From: UMGS172 sp045649545
GTDB lineage: Bacteria; Bacillota; Clostridia; Oscillospirales; Acutalibacteraceae
Reading direction: 5' to 3'
NCBI GenBank assembly: GCA_045649545.1
Contig: JAZRQE010000043.1
Location: 1 to 64,000, forward strand
DNA: 64,000 nt
In this document: piece by piece, positions 8,251-17,732 of the stretch
Numbering within the stretch: the first letter of the stretch is position 1
How the letters are laid out: each line of letters starts with the position of its first letter
Program-made: the position numbers and the translations under genes
The notes under the pieces: generated by a model
Database searches by the model: none
Told to the model about the DNA's origin: nothing
The model's input: only the letters and a program-made list of their open reading frames with translations

Positions 8251-8458
8251 TAATAATGATTGTAGTTAGTCAAAACGCTTTGAAAACGTTTTGACGAGCC
8301 ACTTAGAAGTGGCACTAACAAAACCAAATTGCATAATTTGGTTTTGTACGACAATCATTGTAATAGATATGGACAAATTTTCTTTGAAAATTTGCTACAA
8401 AATCAAAGATTTTGTGTCGAAACAGACATGTTTCGACTAACCATAACTATTATAATAG
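8251..8458 (+). repeat. Structured repeat copy A (two adjacent four-way junctions)
   Basis: First junction: outer stem AATGATTGT (8255-8263) with ACAATCATT (8351-8359) enclosing three hairpins, 8269-8295 (GTCAAAACG/CGTTTTGAC), 8298-8313 (GCCACTT/AAGTGGC) and 8319-8346 (CAAAACCAAATT/AATTTGGTTTTG). Second junction: outer stem TAATAGATATGG (8361-8372) with CCATAACTATTA (8441-8452) enclosing 8375-8393, 8397-8415 and 8416-8437. The ends carry an inverted repeat close to TATAAT...GTTAGTCGAAAC. A second copy with the same architecture is at 26617-26826. No open reading frame explains it. Confidence 0.85.
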
Positions 8459-8551
8459 TGTAAATAATGTGTAAATTTAAAATAGTTAGGTTTACTTTTT
8501 TCCAAAATAGTGGTAAAATTTAGTAAGAATATTTTTTTACGGAGATATATT

Positions 8552-9382
8552 ATGCAACCTACTTTTAGTGAAATTAAAAAAGCGGCACGAGGTGCGTTAA
8601 AACATCGTTGGCCTGAAGCTATTGTGATTTCGGTTGTACTTATTGCTACATTGTTGCTTAATACTTTTATGCAATATATGTTGATGAGTATCTTTAAAGT
8701 TAAAGAGGTTTGGACACCGTTCACTCCTACTGATTTACCGCTTTATAGCCAATTAGCAAGTGTTGGAATAACACTTTTTTCTGCAGTTTTCAGTTTTCTT
8801 ATAATGTTTCCTTTGTTTTTCGGTGTAATGCGTTGGTTTTGGTTTGTTACGGGTGGAAGTTCAGTCAGTGTTGGAGACATTTTTTATTACTTTTCCTCGC
8901 CGAAAACCTTTTTTAAAACATTAGGTCTTTCAATAAGACTGTATATAAGGTTGGTTATAGGTGCTATTGTTTGTTTTTTGCCTTATATTACAGTAGGTAT
9001 TTTAACATCACCTCATTTGTACGATAGTTTGGGAGTTTCGATGCCGATTGTTATGAACGGCTTGTTACCGTTGGTATCGTTTTTCAAATTGTTCGGATTT
9101 TTAGCACTTTTAATGTGGATTAGTGTTTATATTTTGTGTTACACTGTAATTTTTTCCGAACCCGAACTCTCATCAGGCAAAACTATCCGCCGAACTGTCA
9201 AGGTGACAAAAGGTTTCAGGTTTAATACGGTAGGATTTTTCTTCAGCTTTTTCGGTTGGCTTTTGCTGTCACTTTTGGCGGTGCCGCTTATTTTTACAGT
9301 GCCTTATTTGTTGGCATCGTTTGCGGTTTACGGTCGTGAGGTATACCGTGCCTCAAAACATACTGAACAGCAGTCTCTATAA
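8552..9382 (+). CDS. Integral membrane protein resembling DUF975 family
   Basis: A 276-residue protein with about five or six hydrophobic helices and a short N-terminal amphipathic segment, EIKKAARGALKHRWPEAI, that resembles the start of DUF975-like membrane proteins. The function of that family is not known. GGAG is 8 nt before the ATG at 8552; a longer reading from 8510 lacks a ribosome site. The structured repeat ends about 95 nt upstream. Its last 89 nt overlap the convergent gene on the other strand. Confidence 0.7.
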   Translation: MQPTFSEIKKAARGALKHRWPEAIVISVVLIATLLLNTFMQYMLMSIFKVKEVWTPFTPTDLPLYSQLASVGITLFSAVFSFLIMFPLFFGVMRWFWFVTGGSSVSVGDIFYYFSSPKTFFKTLGLSIRLYIRLVIGAIVCFLPYITVGILTSPHLYDSLGVSMPIVMNGLLPLVSFFKLFGFLALLMWISVYILCYTVIFSEPELSSGKTIRRTVKVTKGFRFNTVGFFFSFFGWLLLSLLAVPLIFTVPYLLASFAVYGREVYRASKHTEQQSL

Positions 9383-9854
9383 AGTCGAAATCGTTGTTTT
9401 GACCGGGGGTTTCTGTGAGGTACTGCCGGTGCAGGTCTAAAAAATCTATTTCCGGGTCACAAATGCTTTCAAGAGAAGACTCATTATTTTCAGTTTGGCG
9501 GTCAAAATAATTATGCAATGCTTTTTCATAAGCGGCGTGTTTTAAAAGGTTTCCCGTAAACTCTTTGTTGTGGGTGTGTGTAAAGGCATCGCAAATATAA
9601 TGCACAAGTTTACCAAGCTCGAAAGCATTAAGTTGCTTGTGTTTTAATTTTTGGATTTCGGATAAAATATAATCTTTGCGATTGTCCCAGTTGTGGCCGA
9701 AAAAGGGTTTTATTTTAAATGATTTCAGGTAAGAAAACGGGTTATAATCCGGCAAAACAGAGCCCAAAATAAATAAAAAGCGGTCAAATCGGCTGTTTGA
9801 AAAATATCGGTTTGAAAGAGCTTTAGCGTATTTTAAATGCGTATCGGTTTTCAT
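9294..9854 (-). CDS. Zinc-dependent phospholipase C-like protein
   Basis: A 186-residue soluble protein. LGSVLPDYNP at ~31-40 and GKLVHYICDAFTHTHN at ~81-96 resemble the metal-binding helices of the bacterial zinc-dependent phospholipase C / S1-P1 nuclease fold, with Asp and several His ligands. No signal peptide is seen, so it is probably cytoplasmic, unlike secreted toxins of this fold. GGAG precedes the ATG. Its 3' end overlaps the convergent membrane-protein gene by 89 nt. The substrate is unknown. Confidence 0.75.
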   Translation of the reverse strand: MKTDTHLKYAKALSNRYFSNSRFDRFLFILGSVLPDYNPFSYLKSFKIKPFFGHNWDNRKDYILSEIQKLKHKQLNAFELGKLVHYICDAFTHTHNKEFTGNLLKHAAYEKALHNYFDRQTENNESSLESICDPEIDFLDLHRQYLTETPGQNNDFDFIETAVQYVLRHGIPHDRKPQTMPTNKAL

Positions 9855-9933
9855 TTTTTACTCCTTTAGTGAACTTTACTAAAGGAATTTTGTGTAGTAT
9901 TTATTAAATTATTTCATTCGGAGGTCTATTAGG

Positions 9934-10647
9934 GTGTTTTATATTGATTGGTCTTATATAATTTTGGTAATGCCGTTTGTTATTCTTTCAATGCTTGCCA
10001 GTGCGAAGGTTAATTCTTCTTTTAAAAAGTATTCAGAAGTTTATTCGCGTCGCGGACTTACCGCTGCCGAGGCGGCAAGAAGAGTTTTGCAGGATAACGG
10101 CGTTTTAGGTGTAAATATTGAGCGTGTGAAAGGTCATTTGACCGACCATTTTGACCCCAAAGCTAATACAATCAGGCTTTCGGAAAACGTTTATGACAGT
10201 ACCTCGGTTGCCTCAATCGGTGTTGCCTGTCACGAGGCAGGTCACGCTGTTCAGCACGCGGTAGGGTATTTGCCGGTTAAAATTCGCACTGCCATTGTTC
10301 CGATAACCAATATCGGCTCAAAGTTGTCGATTCCGCTAGTGCTGTTGGGAATAATTCTTTCGTCATTCGGTGCTCAATACAGCATAATCGCATATATAGG
10401 TGTTGCACTTTTTGCGTTGTGTGTTGTATTCCAGTTGGTCACCTTGCCGACCGAATTTAACGCAAGCCGTAGGGCTTTAAGGGCGATAACTGATGGCGGT
10501 ATTTTGTATGAAGACGAGGCAATAGGTGCTAAAAAAGTGTTAACTGCCGCCGCTATGACCTATGTTGCCGCATTAGCGGTTACCGTAATGCAGTTATTAA
10601 GACTGTTTTTACTTGTTGCAGGCTCGCAACAGCGTCGCAGAAGATAG
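9934..10647 (+). CDS. Zinc metallopeptidase, YugP family
   Basis: A 237-residue membrane-associated protease of the neutral zinc metallopeptidase type (Zn_peptidase_2). The catalytic HEAGH is at 100-104 followed by AVQHAVGY; hydrophobic helices lie at ~7-22, ~131-160 and ~205-228. The start is a GTG with GGAGG 9 nt upstream. The last residues are basic (QQRRRR). Its substrate is unknown in the family. It ends in a convergent terminator shared with the CNNM gene. Confidence 0.85.
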   Translation: MFYIDWSYIILVMPFVILSMLASAKVNSSFKKYSEVYSRRGLTAAEAARRVLQDNGVLGVNIERVKGHLTDHFDPKANTIRLSENVYDSTSVASIGVACHEAGHAVQHAVGYLPVKIRTAIVPITNIGSKLSIPLVLLGIILSSFGAQYSIIAYIGVALFALCVVFQLVTLPTEFNASRRALRAITDGGILYEDEAIGAKKVLTAAAMTYVAALAVTVMQLLRLFLLVAGSQQRRRR

Positions 10648-10671
10648 TTTGTGCAGTTTATATTGAATATG

Positions 10672-10720
10672 AAAACCCGCGGTTGAACAATTGCTCAACT
10701 GCGGGTTTGTTTTGTTTTTT
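10672..10720. terminator. Shared convergent terminator
   Basis: AAACCCGC(10673-10680)-GGTTGA pairs with TCAAC-GCGGGTTT (to 10708) and a T-rich stretch follows on the plus strand; A-rich sequence precedes it for the minus strand. Confidence 0.8.
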
Positions 10721-10727
10721 TATGATT

Positions 10728-12083
10728 TTATTTTTCTTCTGTAGTTTCCAAGTTTTCGGGCAAACGTTCTACGGTTATACGGACAATTCGGCGTTCATCC
10801 ATTTCGGCAACCGTAAAGGAGTAGCCGCCGTATTCAACTGTTGGGTGCTCATAGGCTTCGGGAACGCGTCCTAAAACCGACATCAAATAACCTGCAACGG
10901 TTTCGTATTCACCCTCGGGCAGTTCGATATCTAAAAGTTCGTCAACCTCGGAAACAGCCGACATACCGTCAATATTAAACTTGTCCTCGCTGATTTTCTG
11001 GATTTCTTCTTCCTCGTCGTCAAATTCGTCCTGAATGTTGCCGACAATCGACTCGATTAAATCTTCAACCGTAACAATACCGGCAACGCCGCCGTATTCA
11101 TCGGCAACGATAACCATCTGTAAATGCTTTTCAATCATTTCGGTGAGCAGGTCACTGCACTTTTTGGTTTCGGGGATAAACATAGCCTCACGCATAAGGT
11201 CGGCAGGTTTTAATTTTGCGGGAATTTTAGTGCCGACATACTGTAAAAGGTCTTTAACATAGAGGATACCCTTAATGTTATCCAACTCGTCCTCGTAAAC
11301 CGGCAGTCTTGAGCAACCGGCATCAATGGCTTTAGCAATAACTTCCGCGATAGGCTCGCTGACTTCGGCGGCAGTGAGGTATGTACGGTGTGTCATAACC
11401 TCGGCAGCGGTAAGTTCACCGAATTCGAAAATGTTGTTAATCATTTCTTTTTCGATTTCTTCTAAAACGCCGGATTCCTCGCCCTCGTCAACCATTGAAA
11501 GAATTTCGTCTTCGGTTACGGGTGCTTCATCAACGTGTGGGTCACCGCCGAAAATTTTAACTAAAATTCTTGCAATTGTTGAGGTTAAAGCTGTCACAGG
11601 CAGAACAACGGTTTTTATGAATAATAAGAATCCCGATACATTTGCGGCGATTTTGTCAGGATTTTGTTTCCCTAATCTTCTTGGCAGCATAAAACCGAAC
11701 ACTGTAAACAGCACGGCAGTTGCAACTGCGGCAATAAGACTCGGCAGTAATACTGTTGTGCTGACTAAGGAGATACTGCTTGTATTAGAAATTGTCGGTA
11801 ATATATATTTCGTAAAAGCGAAAAGTAGGGCAGAGCCAAGCCCAAAAATCAAGCAAAGTGTTGTAGTGGTACTTGCGGTGTCGGTCGGTTTCGGTCTGCG
11901 GTCAATCAGTCGGCTTAAACGTTTGGCCTTTTTATTGCCGTCTTCCGCCAAATCGCGAATTTTCTTCTCGTTAACCTCTTGCAATGCAGAGGTTCCTAAG
12001 GTCACAAGAAAACATACAATGACCGATAAAACAAAAATCAATACTAGAATCATCGCGGTAGTATCAGGTTCGGGGTCGTCCAT
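10728..12083 (-). CDS. CNNM/CorC-type membrane protein with CBS pair (hemolysin family)
   Basis: A 451-residue protein with an N-terminal DUF21/CNNM region of about four helices (residues ~10-180), a tandem CBS domain (~215-340, including GCSRLPVYEDELDNIKGILY and VADEYGGVAGIVTVEDLIE) and a C-terminal CorC/HlyC accessory domain (~360-445). Family members are linked to Mg2+/Co2+ efflux; the old name hemolysin is misleading. The start MDDPEPD is acceptable. It is convergent with the YugP gene. Confidence 0.9.
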   Translation of the reverse strand: MDDPEPDTTAMILVLIFVLSVIVCFLVTLGTSALQEVNEKKIRDLAEDGNKKAKRLSRLIDRRPKPTDTASTTTTLCLIFGLGSALLFAFTKYILPTISNTSSISLVSTTVLLPSLIAAVATAVLFTVFGFMLPRRLGKQNPDKIAANVSGFLLFIKTVVLPVTALTSTIARILVKIFGGDPHVDEAPVTEDEILSMVDEGEESGVLEEIEKEMINNIFEFGELTAAEVMTHRTYLTAAEVSEPIAEVIAKAIDAGCSRLPVYEDELDNIKGILYVKDLLQYVGTKIPAKLKPADLMREAMFIPETKKCSDLLTEMIEKHLQMVIVADEYGGVAGIVTVEDLIESIVGNIQDEFDDEEEEIQKISEDKFNIDGMSAVSEVDELLDIELPEGEYETVAGYLMSVLGRVPEAYEHPTVEYGGYSFTVAEMDERRIVRITVERLPENLETTEEK

Positions 12084-12236
12084 TTTATATTCTCCAATTC
12101 AAAATAATATTTTTTTTAGAGAGTAAATATACTCTCACAAGTATATATATTATACATTAAATGCCAGTTTGTCAATGAATATCGTAATTTAAGGGAATTT
12201 CCGGCGATTATTTTTATAATTTAGCATAAAAAACTC

Positions 12237-12265
12237 TTTATTATTTCGCTTTGTTATGGTACAAT
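12237..12265 (+). promoter_or_regulatory. Predicted promoter of the Gld-type ABC operon
   Basis: TTTATT (12237-12242) is separated by 17 nt from TACAAT (12260-12265), ~110 nt upstream of the first gene. Confidence 0.45.
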
Positions 12266-12376
12266 TACCACATATATTTATCTAATGTTAATTGAATGTT
12301 TACAATTTAACAGACGCCATTTGATAAAATATAAAATTGGAAAAACAAAACTTATATGTTTGGAGGAAAAACATAA

Positions 12377-13426
12377 ATGATAGAAGTTAAAAATCTCTCC
12401 AAGAAATACGGTTCTCACGTTGCGGTAAACGATGTCAGTTTTACTGTTAACGACGGTGAGATTTTAGGTTTCTTGGGACCTAACGGTGCCGGTAAGAGTA
12501 CCACGATGAACATCGTCACCGGATATCTGTCGGCAACCTCCGGCAGTGTTGCTATTGATGGATACGATATTTTGGAAAATCCGAATGAAGCCAAGATGCG
12601 TATTGGCTATCTTCCTGAACAGCCGCCGCTTTACCTTGATATGACGGTTAAGGAGTATTTGAGCTTTATTTTCGACCTTAAAAAGGTTAAATTTCCCAAA
12701 GGTCCTCATATTGATGAAATCTGCAGGTTGGTTAAAATTGACCACGTTAAGGGCAGACTTATTAAAAACCTTTCCAAAGGTTACCGTCAGCGTGTGGGCA
12801 TCGCCCAAGCCTTGGTGGGCAACCCTGATGTTTTGATTTTGGACGAGCCTACCGTTGGTCTTGACCCCAAGCAGATTATTGAAATCCGTACCCTTATTAC
12901 CGAACTTGGTAAAAATCACACTGTTATTTTAAGTTCGCATATTTTGTCTGAAATTCAGGCGGTTTGTGAGCGTGTTATCGTTATTAACCACGGTAAGATT
13001 ATTGCCGATGATACACCGGGCAATCTTTCCAAGACCTTGTCTGACGACCATACTTTGACAGTCCGTATCGGCGGACCGAGAACCGAGGTTTTGAAGACCT
13101 TGGCAACCATTCCGGGTGTTAAAAACGTCACCTGCACCGGTATGCAGGAGAAGAACTCTAATGATTTTATAATTGAGCCGGATGGAAACACCGATGTCCG
13201 TCGCAGCATTTTCAACCGCTTGGCTGAAAGAAACTGGCCGTTGATGCTTATGCAGTCTAATGAATTGAGTCTTGAGCAAATATTCTTAAGACTGACCGAG
13301 ATGTCGGACGAAGAACAGCAAAAGCTTTTCGGCAAAAGGGCAGACAAGGTTGCTGAGGACACAGTAGATGAGGCTGCCGAGACACCTGAAGTTTCAGAAG
13401 AAATTACCGAAGGGGAGGAAAAGTAA
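12377..13426 (+). CDS. ABC transporter ATP-binding protein (GldA-type)
   Basis: A 349-residue ATPase: Walker A GPNGAGKS at 34-41, signature LSKGYRQ at 132-138, Walker B LILDEP at 153-158, and a switch histidine in SSHILSE. The C-terminal ~45 residues form an acidic tail. It begins an operon with an ABC-2 permease, a GldG-like protein and a DUF4340 protein; this four-gene set is known as the Gld-type transporter, first described in gliding Bacteroidetes but common in Clostridia. The substrate is unknown. GGAGG lies upstream of the ATG, and the stop abuts the next start. Confidence 0.93.
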   Translation: MIEVKNLSKKYGSHVAVNDVSFTVNDGEILGFLGPNGAGKSTTMNIVTGYLSATSGSVAIDGYDILENPNEAKMRIGYLPEQPPLYLDMTVKEYLSFIFDLKKVKFPKGPHIDEICRLVKIDHVKGRLIKNLSKGYRQRVGIAQALVGNPDVLILDEPTVGLDPKQIIEIRTLITELGKNHTVILSSHILSEIQAVCERVIVINHGKIIADDTPGNLSKTLSDDHTLTVRIGGPRTEVLKTLATIPGVKNVTCTGMQEKNSNDFIIEPDGNTDVRRSIFNRLAERNWPLMLMQSNELSLEQIFLRLTEMSDEEQQKLFGKRADKVAEDTVDEAAETPEVSEEITEGEEK

Positions 13427-14137
13427 ATGGTTGCTATTTTTAAAAGAGAATTCAAGTCGTTTTTCACTACCCCTATCGGATATGTGTTCTTGGCTTTGAT
13501 GATGTTTGCTCAAGGTATGAGCTTTGCAGAGGTTTATTCTCACGGCAGTGCTGATATTGGTTACATATTCAGTACATTCTTGTCATTTACCGCAATTTTC
13601 TTGCTTATCCCCGTTCTTACCATGAGAACTATGAGTGAGGACCGCAGGCAAAAGGTTGACCAAGTGCTTATTACTTCGCCGGTAAGTCTTTATGCAATCG
13701 TTTTCGGTAAGTTTTTCGCAACGCTTGCAATATTTATGATGGGCTACTCGATGACTTTGGTTTATCAGATTATTATCGCCTTCCAGGGTGTTACCGTTAA
13801 CTGGCTTATTTATATCGGTAATATTTTAGGTGTTTTGCTCATCGGTTCGGCTTTAATTGCGTTAGGTGTGTTTATTTCGTCCTTAACCGAAAGTCAGCTT
13901 GTTGCCGCAGTTGGTAGTTTCGCCGCTTCAATAATGCTTTATCTTATGGACTCTATTGCAGAAAGCATCGGCGTAAGCTGGGTTACTAAAGTGGTTGAAT
14001 GGATTTCGTTCATTGGCCGTTACAGTGCATTTGCACAAGGCGTTATCGATTATTCCAATGCCGTGTTCTTTATCGGCTTTACCGCAATTTTCATATTCTT
14101 AACAGTGCGTGTCCTTGATAAACGCCGTTATTCTTAA
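13427..14137 (+). CDS. ABC-2 type permease (GldF-like)
   Basis: A 236-residue permease with six hydrophobic segments (near 15-35, 48-68, 98-122, 135-158, 165-185 and 208-228). The start FKREFKSFFTTPIGYVFLAL is a standard ABC-2 permease N-terminus. It starts one base after the ATPase stop and is the membrane partner of that ATPase. Confidence 0.9.
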   Translation: MVAIFKREFKSFFTTPIGYVFLALMMFAQGMSFAEVYSHGSADIGYIFSTFLSFTAIFLLIPVLTMRTMSEDRRQKVDQVLITSPVSLYAIVFGKFFATLAIFMMGYSMTLVYQIIIAFQGVTVNWLIYIGNILGVLLIGSALIALGVFISSLTESQLVAAVGSFAASIMLYLMDSIAESIGVSWVTKVVEWISFIGRYSAFAQGVIDYSNAVFFIGFTAIFIFLTVRVLDKRRYS

Positions 14138-14154
14138 GAGAGGGGTGTATTTTA

Positions 14155-15858
14155 ATGTTTAAAAAAGAAAAGTTGACAGAAAAAACAAACAAACTCAAAA
14201 ATACAATCGCTCTTAAAAGAAACGTTTACGCAGTTGTGTTGTCGGTGATATTTATTGCCGTTGTTATCGGTCTTACAGCACTTTCAACCGTTTTGGCTGA
14301 CCGTTATCCGTTAGAAATTGACCTTACTGCTGACAAGCAGCATAGTATCAGTGATAAGAACTTTGAGTATATCAGCAGTGTTGAGGAAAAAATCAACGTT
14401 TACATCGCTTGTACAGAGGCACAGTATTTGAGCCAAACAAGTACAACTGCCGATATGGGTTATTTTGCCGCAAAAGAGTATTTTGTTGATTATAATGCAA
14501 ATAATATGGTATATTTCACCCAAACCGTTGAGCTTTTGAAAAAATATCAAAGTTATAACAGTAATATTAGTGTAAAGTTCATTGATATTTATGACGCAAA
14601 AACCCGTGAAATTACCGACAACTTCTCTGATTTTGAGTATCAAACCGGAGATATTTTGGTTGAAACTACCTTTAAGTTGGGCGGTAAGGATGTTACCCGC
14701 CGTGCAGTAGTACCTTTTAAAGATATTTATACACTTGAGGATACAAGTGGCAATGCCGATTATCTTACAGGCGACGGTCAAATGTATCAGATGTACGGTT
14801 ATACCGCTACTGCAGGTGCCGGTTACGGATACTTTATTACCGAAAACAAAATAGAGGCTGCAATTTCCTCGGCTATATATCGTGTAACATCTGCCAAAAC
14901 TCCGCTTTTCTTGGTACCTACTACTATCAGCAGTGATAAAATTTTAACCGAAGCTTTAGAGAAGGTTTTACAGGTTAATAACATTGATATTGAGTTTAGT
15001 GATAAACTTTTATCAACCGTTTTAATTCCTGAAAATTATGATAAATATGCCGGCATCATTCTTGCAGACTGTAAGTCCGACATATCGGTTGCTGATCGTG
15101 AATTAATAGAAAACTTCCTTAATAATAACGGCAAAAAGCAAAAAGCTCTCTACTATTTTGCCGGAACAAATACTACGTCGTTAAAGAATCTTTGCGGTTT
15201 GCTTGGCGACTGGGGTATCGGATTCGACGAGGGCATTTTGTATGAGACTGATAGTAGCTTCCACGCAAGCGAGGATAACACTCAGCTTATTATGGAAGTT
15301 GTTGAAACCGAATATACTCCAAGCAGTAGTGACTTGGGTAAATACTGTGTTGCAAAAAATATAGTTCATGTAAAACAGCTTTGGCCCACCAGTACCACTG
15401 CAACCTATACCCGTACTGCCGAGGTAATCATGCGTACGGCAAGTATGGGCTATACAACACTCATGCCGTTAGGCGTTGATATTAAGGATTGGAAACCGGC
15501 TGAAAATGCTGAAAAGTTCAAATTTGCTACAGCGATTTTCTCTCATGATGACGACGTTTATGAAAAGAATTATGTAAGCAGTTATATTGTTGCTTTTGGT
15601 TCTGCTGAAATGATTTCCGGCAATTACAATCAAAACAGTGTGGCTAATATGGACATCACTCTTACTACCTTTAAACAGGTCGTTGGTACTGCCGATTCGG
15701 CGTTTAGTTTTGTTCCAAAAACCATTAAGGTTGAGGATTACTACGATAAGGTTAACCAAAAGAAGGTTGACGTTATGAAGTGGATATTCATGGCAGCCGT
15801 TCCTATTGCTATAGTCGTATTAGGCACTGTTGTTTGGATTAGGAGAAAGAGTAAATGA
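14155..15858 (+). CDS. GldG-like ABC-type transport accessory protein
   Basis: A 567-residue protein with an N-terminal transmembrane helix (~25-48), a long extracytoplasmic domain and a C-terminal helix (~540-560) followed by RRKSK. In the family, the domain resembles a degenerate intraflagellar-transport 52/GldG fold. DLTADKQHSISDKN at ~62-75 is a typical sequence after the first helix. It is encoded between the permease and the DUF4340 gene and overlaps the latter by 4 nt, so it likely forms part of the transporter on the outer face of the membrane. Confidence 0.85.
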   Translation: MFKKEKLTEKTNKLKNTIALKRNVYAVVLSVIFIAVVIGLTALSTVLADRYPLEIDLTADKQHSISDKNFEYISSVEEKINVYIACTEAQYLSQTSTTADMGYFAAKEYFVDYNANNMVYFTQTVELLKKYQSYNSNISVKFIDIYDAKTREITDNFSDFEYQTGDILVETTFKLGGKDVTRRAVVPFKDIYTLEDTSGNADYLTGDGQMYQMYGYTATAGAGYGYFITENKIEAAISSAIYRVTSAKTPLFLVPTTISSDKILTEALEKVLQVNNIDIEFSDKLLSTVLIPENYDKYAGIILADCKSDISVADRELIENFLNNNGKKQKALYYFAGTNTTSLKNLCGLLGDWGIGFDEGILYETDSSFHASEDNTQLIMEVVETEYTPSSSDLGKYCVAKNIVHVKQLWPTSTTATYTRTAEVIMRTASMGYTTLMPLGVDIKDWKPAENAEKFKFATAIFSHDDDVYEKNYVSSYIVAFGSAEMISGNYNQNSVANMDITLTTFKQVVGTADSAFSFVPKTIKVEDYYDKVNQKKVDVMKWIFMAAVPIAIVVLGTVVWIRRKSK

Positions 15859-17672
15859 TGAATTCCTTTGAAAAGGATAAATTGAATGAGGCAGAATCTT
15901 CTGTTGAGCCTAACAAGGCGGAAGTGCCGTCAATTGACAGCGAACCTCAGTCAACTATTTTTGTAAAACACGTTTATGACACCAAAAAACCTGCCAAGAA
16001 AGGAAACTTTATACGCATTTTGATTTGCGTCATTGCGGCGGTGCTTTGCGGTGCCATAATTGGAAGTATATTTTTAGTTGAAAAATTACTTCCAACTGAA
16101 AATTCAAGCTCGAACAATTCGGTTGCCGAGGAAGAAGAGTTTGATATTTTAAAATTCAAAGATATTGTTAAATCTTCATACGTAACCATAAAAGGCGAAA
16201 AGGTTGAGGTTGAAACCAATATCGAATCGGTTAGTTACGTTAATGTCTTGGATGAATTTGTTTGCTTGCCGGTTTATGTAAAGAATGAGAAAAAAGAAGA
16301 CACCGCTTCTGCTGATTCTTCCGGTACTTCCTCAAGCACGACTTCTTCGAGCAGTAAAAAAACCTACCTTTATGATACCCAGTGGCGTGTGGACGGTTTG
16401 GACACCAAACTTACAATGTCTGACTCTATTGGATTGAAGATTCAGGACAGTCTTGAGATTAAGGGCTTCCGTGAGATGGAAAACACCTTCTCAAGCGTTG
16501 AAGAATACCACGAGTATTACGGTATTACGGATAGTCTTAATGCAGGTTGCATTATTAAATTCAATGACGGCACCGAAACTTTGACTATTAAGGTCGGAAG
16601 TTCTGTTGCAGGCGGTGACGCATACTACTTTGTGACCAGTCTTTCAGACACTATTTATGTCGTAAAGGCTGAATATGCAGAGGTTTTTATGTGTACCACA
16701 AAGACCTTTGCTGAACCGACCATTATTGAGGCAATCAGCAAAACTGATGATAATAAATCATATTTTAATGAGAGCACCAACAAATTAGCAAGATTTGACA
16801 GCATCAAGATTTCCGGTGATGTTTTTGGCGGAAAGACTTATGCGTTTAAGATGGCGACAGGTGCTTCGGCGGATTATATGCCGTATATGATGACCACACC
16901 GTATAAGCGTCCTGCCGACACTGCTTTTATAACAAATATTATTAATTTTGCTAATAACGGATTAGAAGCAGTTGCTATGTATTCATACACATCGACCGAC
17001 AAGGAAAAGGAAACCTATAACCTTAAAAATCCTAAAGGTGTGATTGAGTTTAAGGTAGGCAAGTATACTTATACGTTGACAATCGGCGGTGTAGTAGGTA
17101 AGGATACCGATACTCAGTGTATGACCGTTATGGCTAACGGTAAAAACCAGATTTTCGGTGTGGCAGTAGACAGCTTTAACTTCCTTATAGAAGCATCAAA
17201 TGATATTACCAAGATGTTTAATGCCGGCTTTATACTGGAGGACCTTTACTCTATCAAGAGTGTGGAAATGGCGGATAAAACAGGCAAATATAAGTTTGAT
17301 TTAAAGCACAATCTTCGTGAGGGCGAAACCGATGTTTACGATACGGTTGTTAAAAAAGGTTCTACCGAGATGAACACTAAATCGTTTAAACTTATTTATC
17401 AGCGTGTGTTAATGCTGTCTCTTACCGAGTATGTTTTAGAGGCAGAATATACAGAACCTGTTTTCAGCGTCAAGTTTAATTTTATAGAGGGCGGAAGCAA
17501 GTTGGTTGAATTTACTGAAAGCCCGGATGATATGTATCATTACACAGCTTGGCTTGACGGCACACCGTTAGGTGAAGTCATTAAATCCAGCGTAACTGAT
17601 ATTGAAAAGTGCCTTGAGATTTATCTCTCGGGCGGTGAAGTCCCTGATACCTGGGATAAGGTTGAAGGCTGA
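15855..17672 (+). CDS. DUF4340 domain protein, ABC operon component
   Basis: A 605-residue protein: an acidic cytoplasmic N-terminus (~1-50), one transmembrane helix (~51-75), and a large extracytoplasmic region with two repeat-like halves typical of DUF4340. A Ser/Thr-rich linker lies at ~150-168. It is the last gene of the Gld-type operon and is followed by a strong terminator. Its biochemical role is not known. Confidence 0.85.
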   Translation: MMNSFEKDKLNEAESSVEPNKAEVPSIDSEPQSTIFVKHVYDTKKPAKKGNFIRILICVIAAVLCGAIIGSIFLVEKLLPTENSSSNNSVAEEEEFDILKFKDIVKSSYVTIKGEKVEVETNIESVSYVNVLDEFVCLPVYVKNEKKEDTASADSSGTSSSTTSSSSKKTYLYDTQWRVDGLDTKLTMSDSIGLKIQDSLEIKGFREMENTFSSVEEYHEYYGITDSLNAGCIIKFNDGTETLTIKVGSSVAGGDAYYFVTSLSDTIYVVKAEYAEVFMCTTKTFAEPTIIEAISKTDDNKSYFNESTNKLARFDSIKISGDVFGGKTYAFKMATGASADYMPYMMTTPYKRPADTAFITNIINFANNGLEAVAMYSYTSTDKEKETYNLKNPKGVIEFKVGKYTYTLTIGGVVGKDTDTQCMTVMANGKNQIFGVAVDSFNFLIEASNDITKMFNAGFILEDLYSIKSVEMADKTGKYKFDLKHNLREGETDVYDTVVKKGSTEMNTKSFKLIYQRVLMLSLTEYVLEAEYTEPVFSVKFNFIEGGSKLVEFTESPDDMYHYTAWLDGTPLGEVIKSSVTDIEKCLEIYLSGGEVPDTWDKVEG

Positions 17673-17679
17673 TAAAACA

Positions 17680-17713
17680 AAAAACTCCACTTGGAATACC
17701 AAGTGGAGTTTTT
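17680..17713. terminator. Convergent bidirectional terminator
   Basis: A perfect 15-bp stem AAAAACTCCACTTGG (17680-17694) with CCAAGTGGAGTTTTT (17699-17713), flanked by A and T tracts, between the ABC operon and the LTA-synthase-like gene. Confidence 0.9.
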
Positions 17714-17732
17714 CGTTGCTTGTTTTTAACGG

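Noticed and set aside
8251..8458. CRISPR array or tRNA cluster at the repeat
   Set aside because: There are no regularly spaced direct repeats and no tRNA features (no T-loop GTTCRA or CCA end); hairpins differ from each other.
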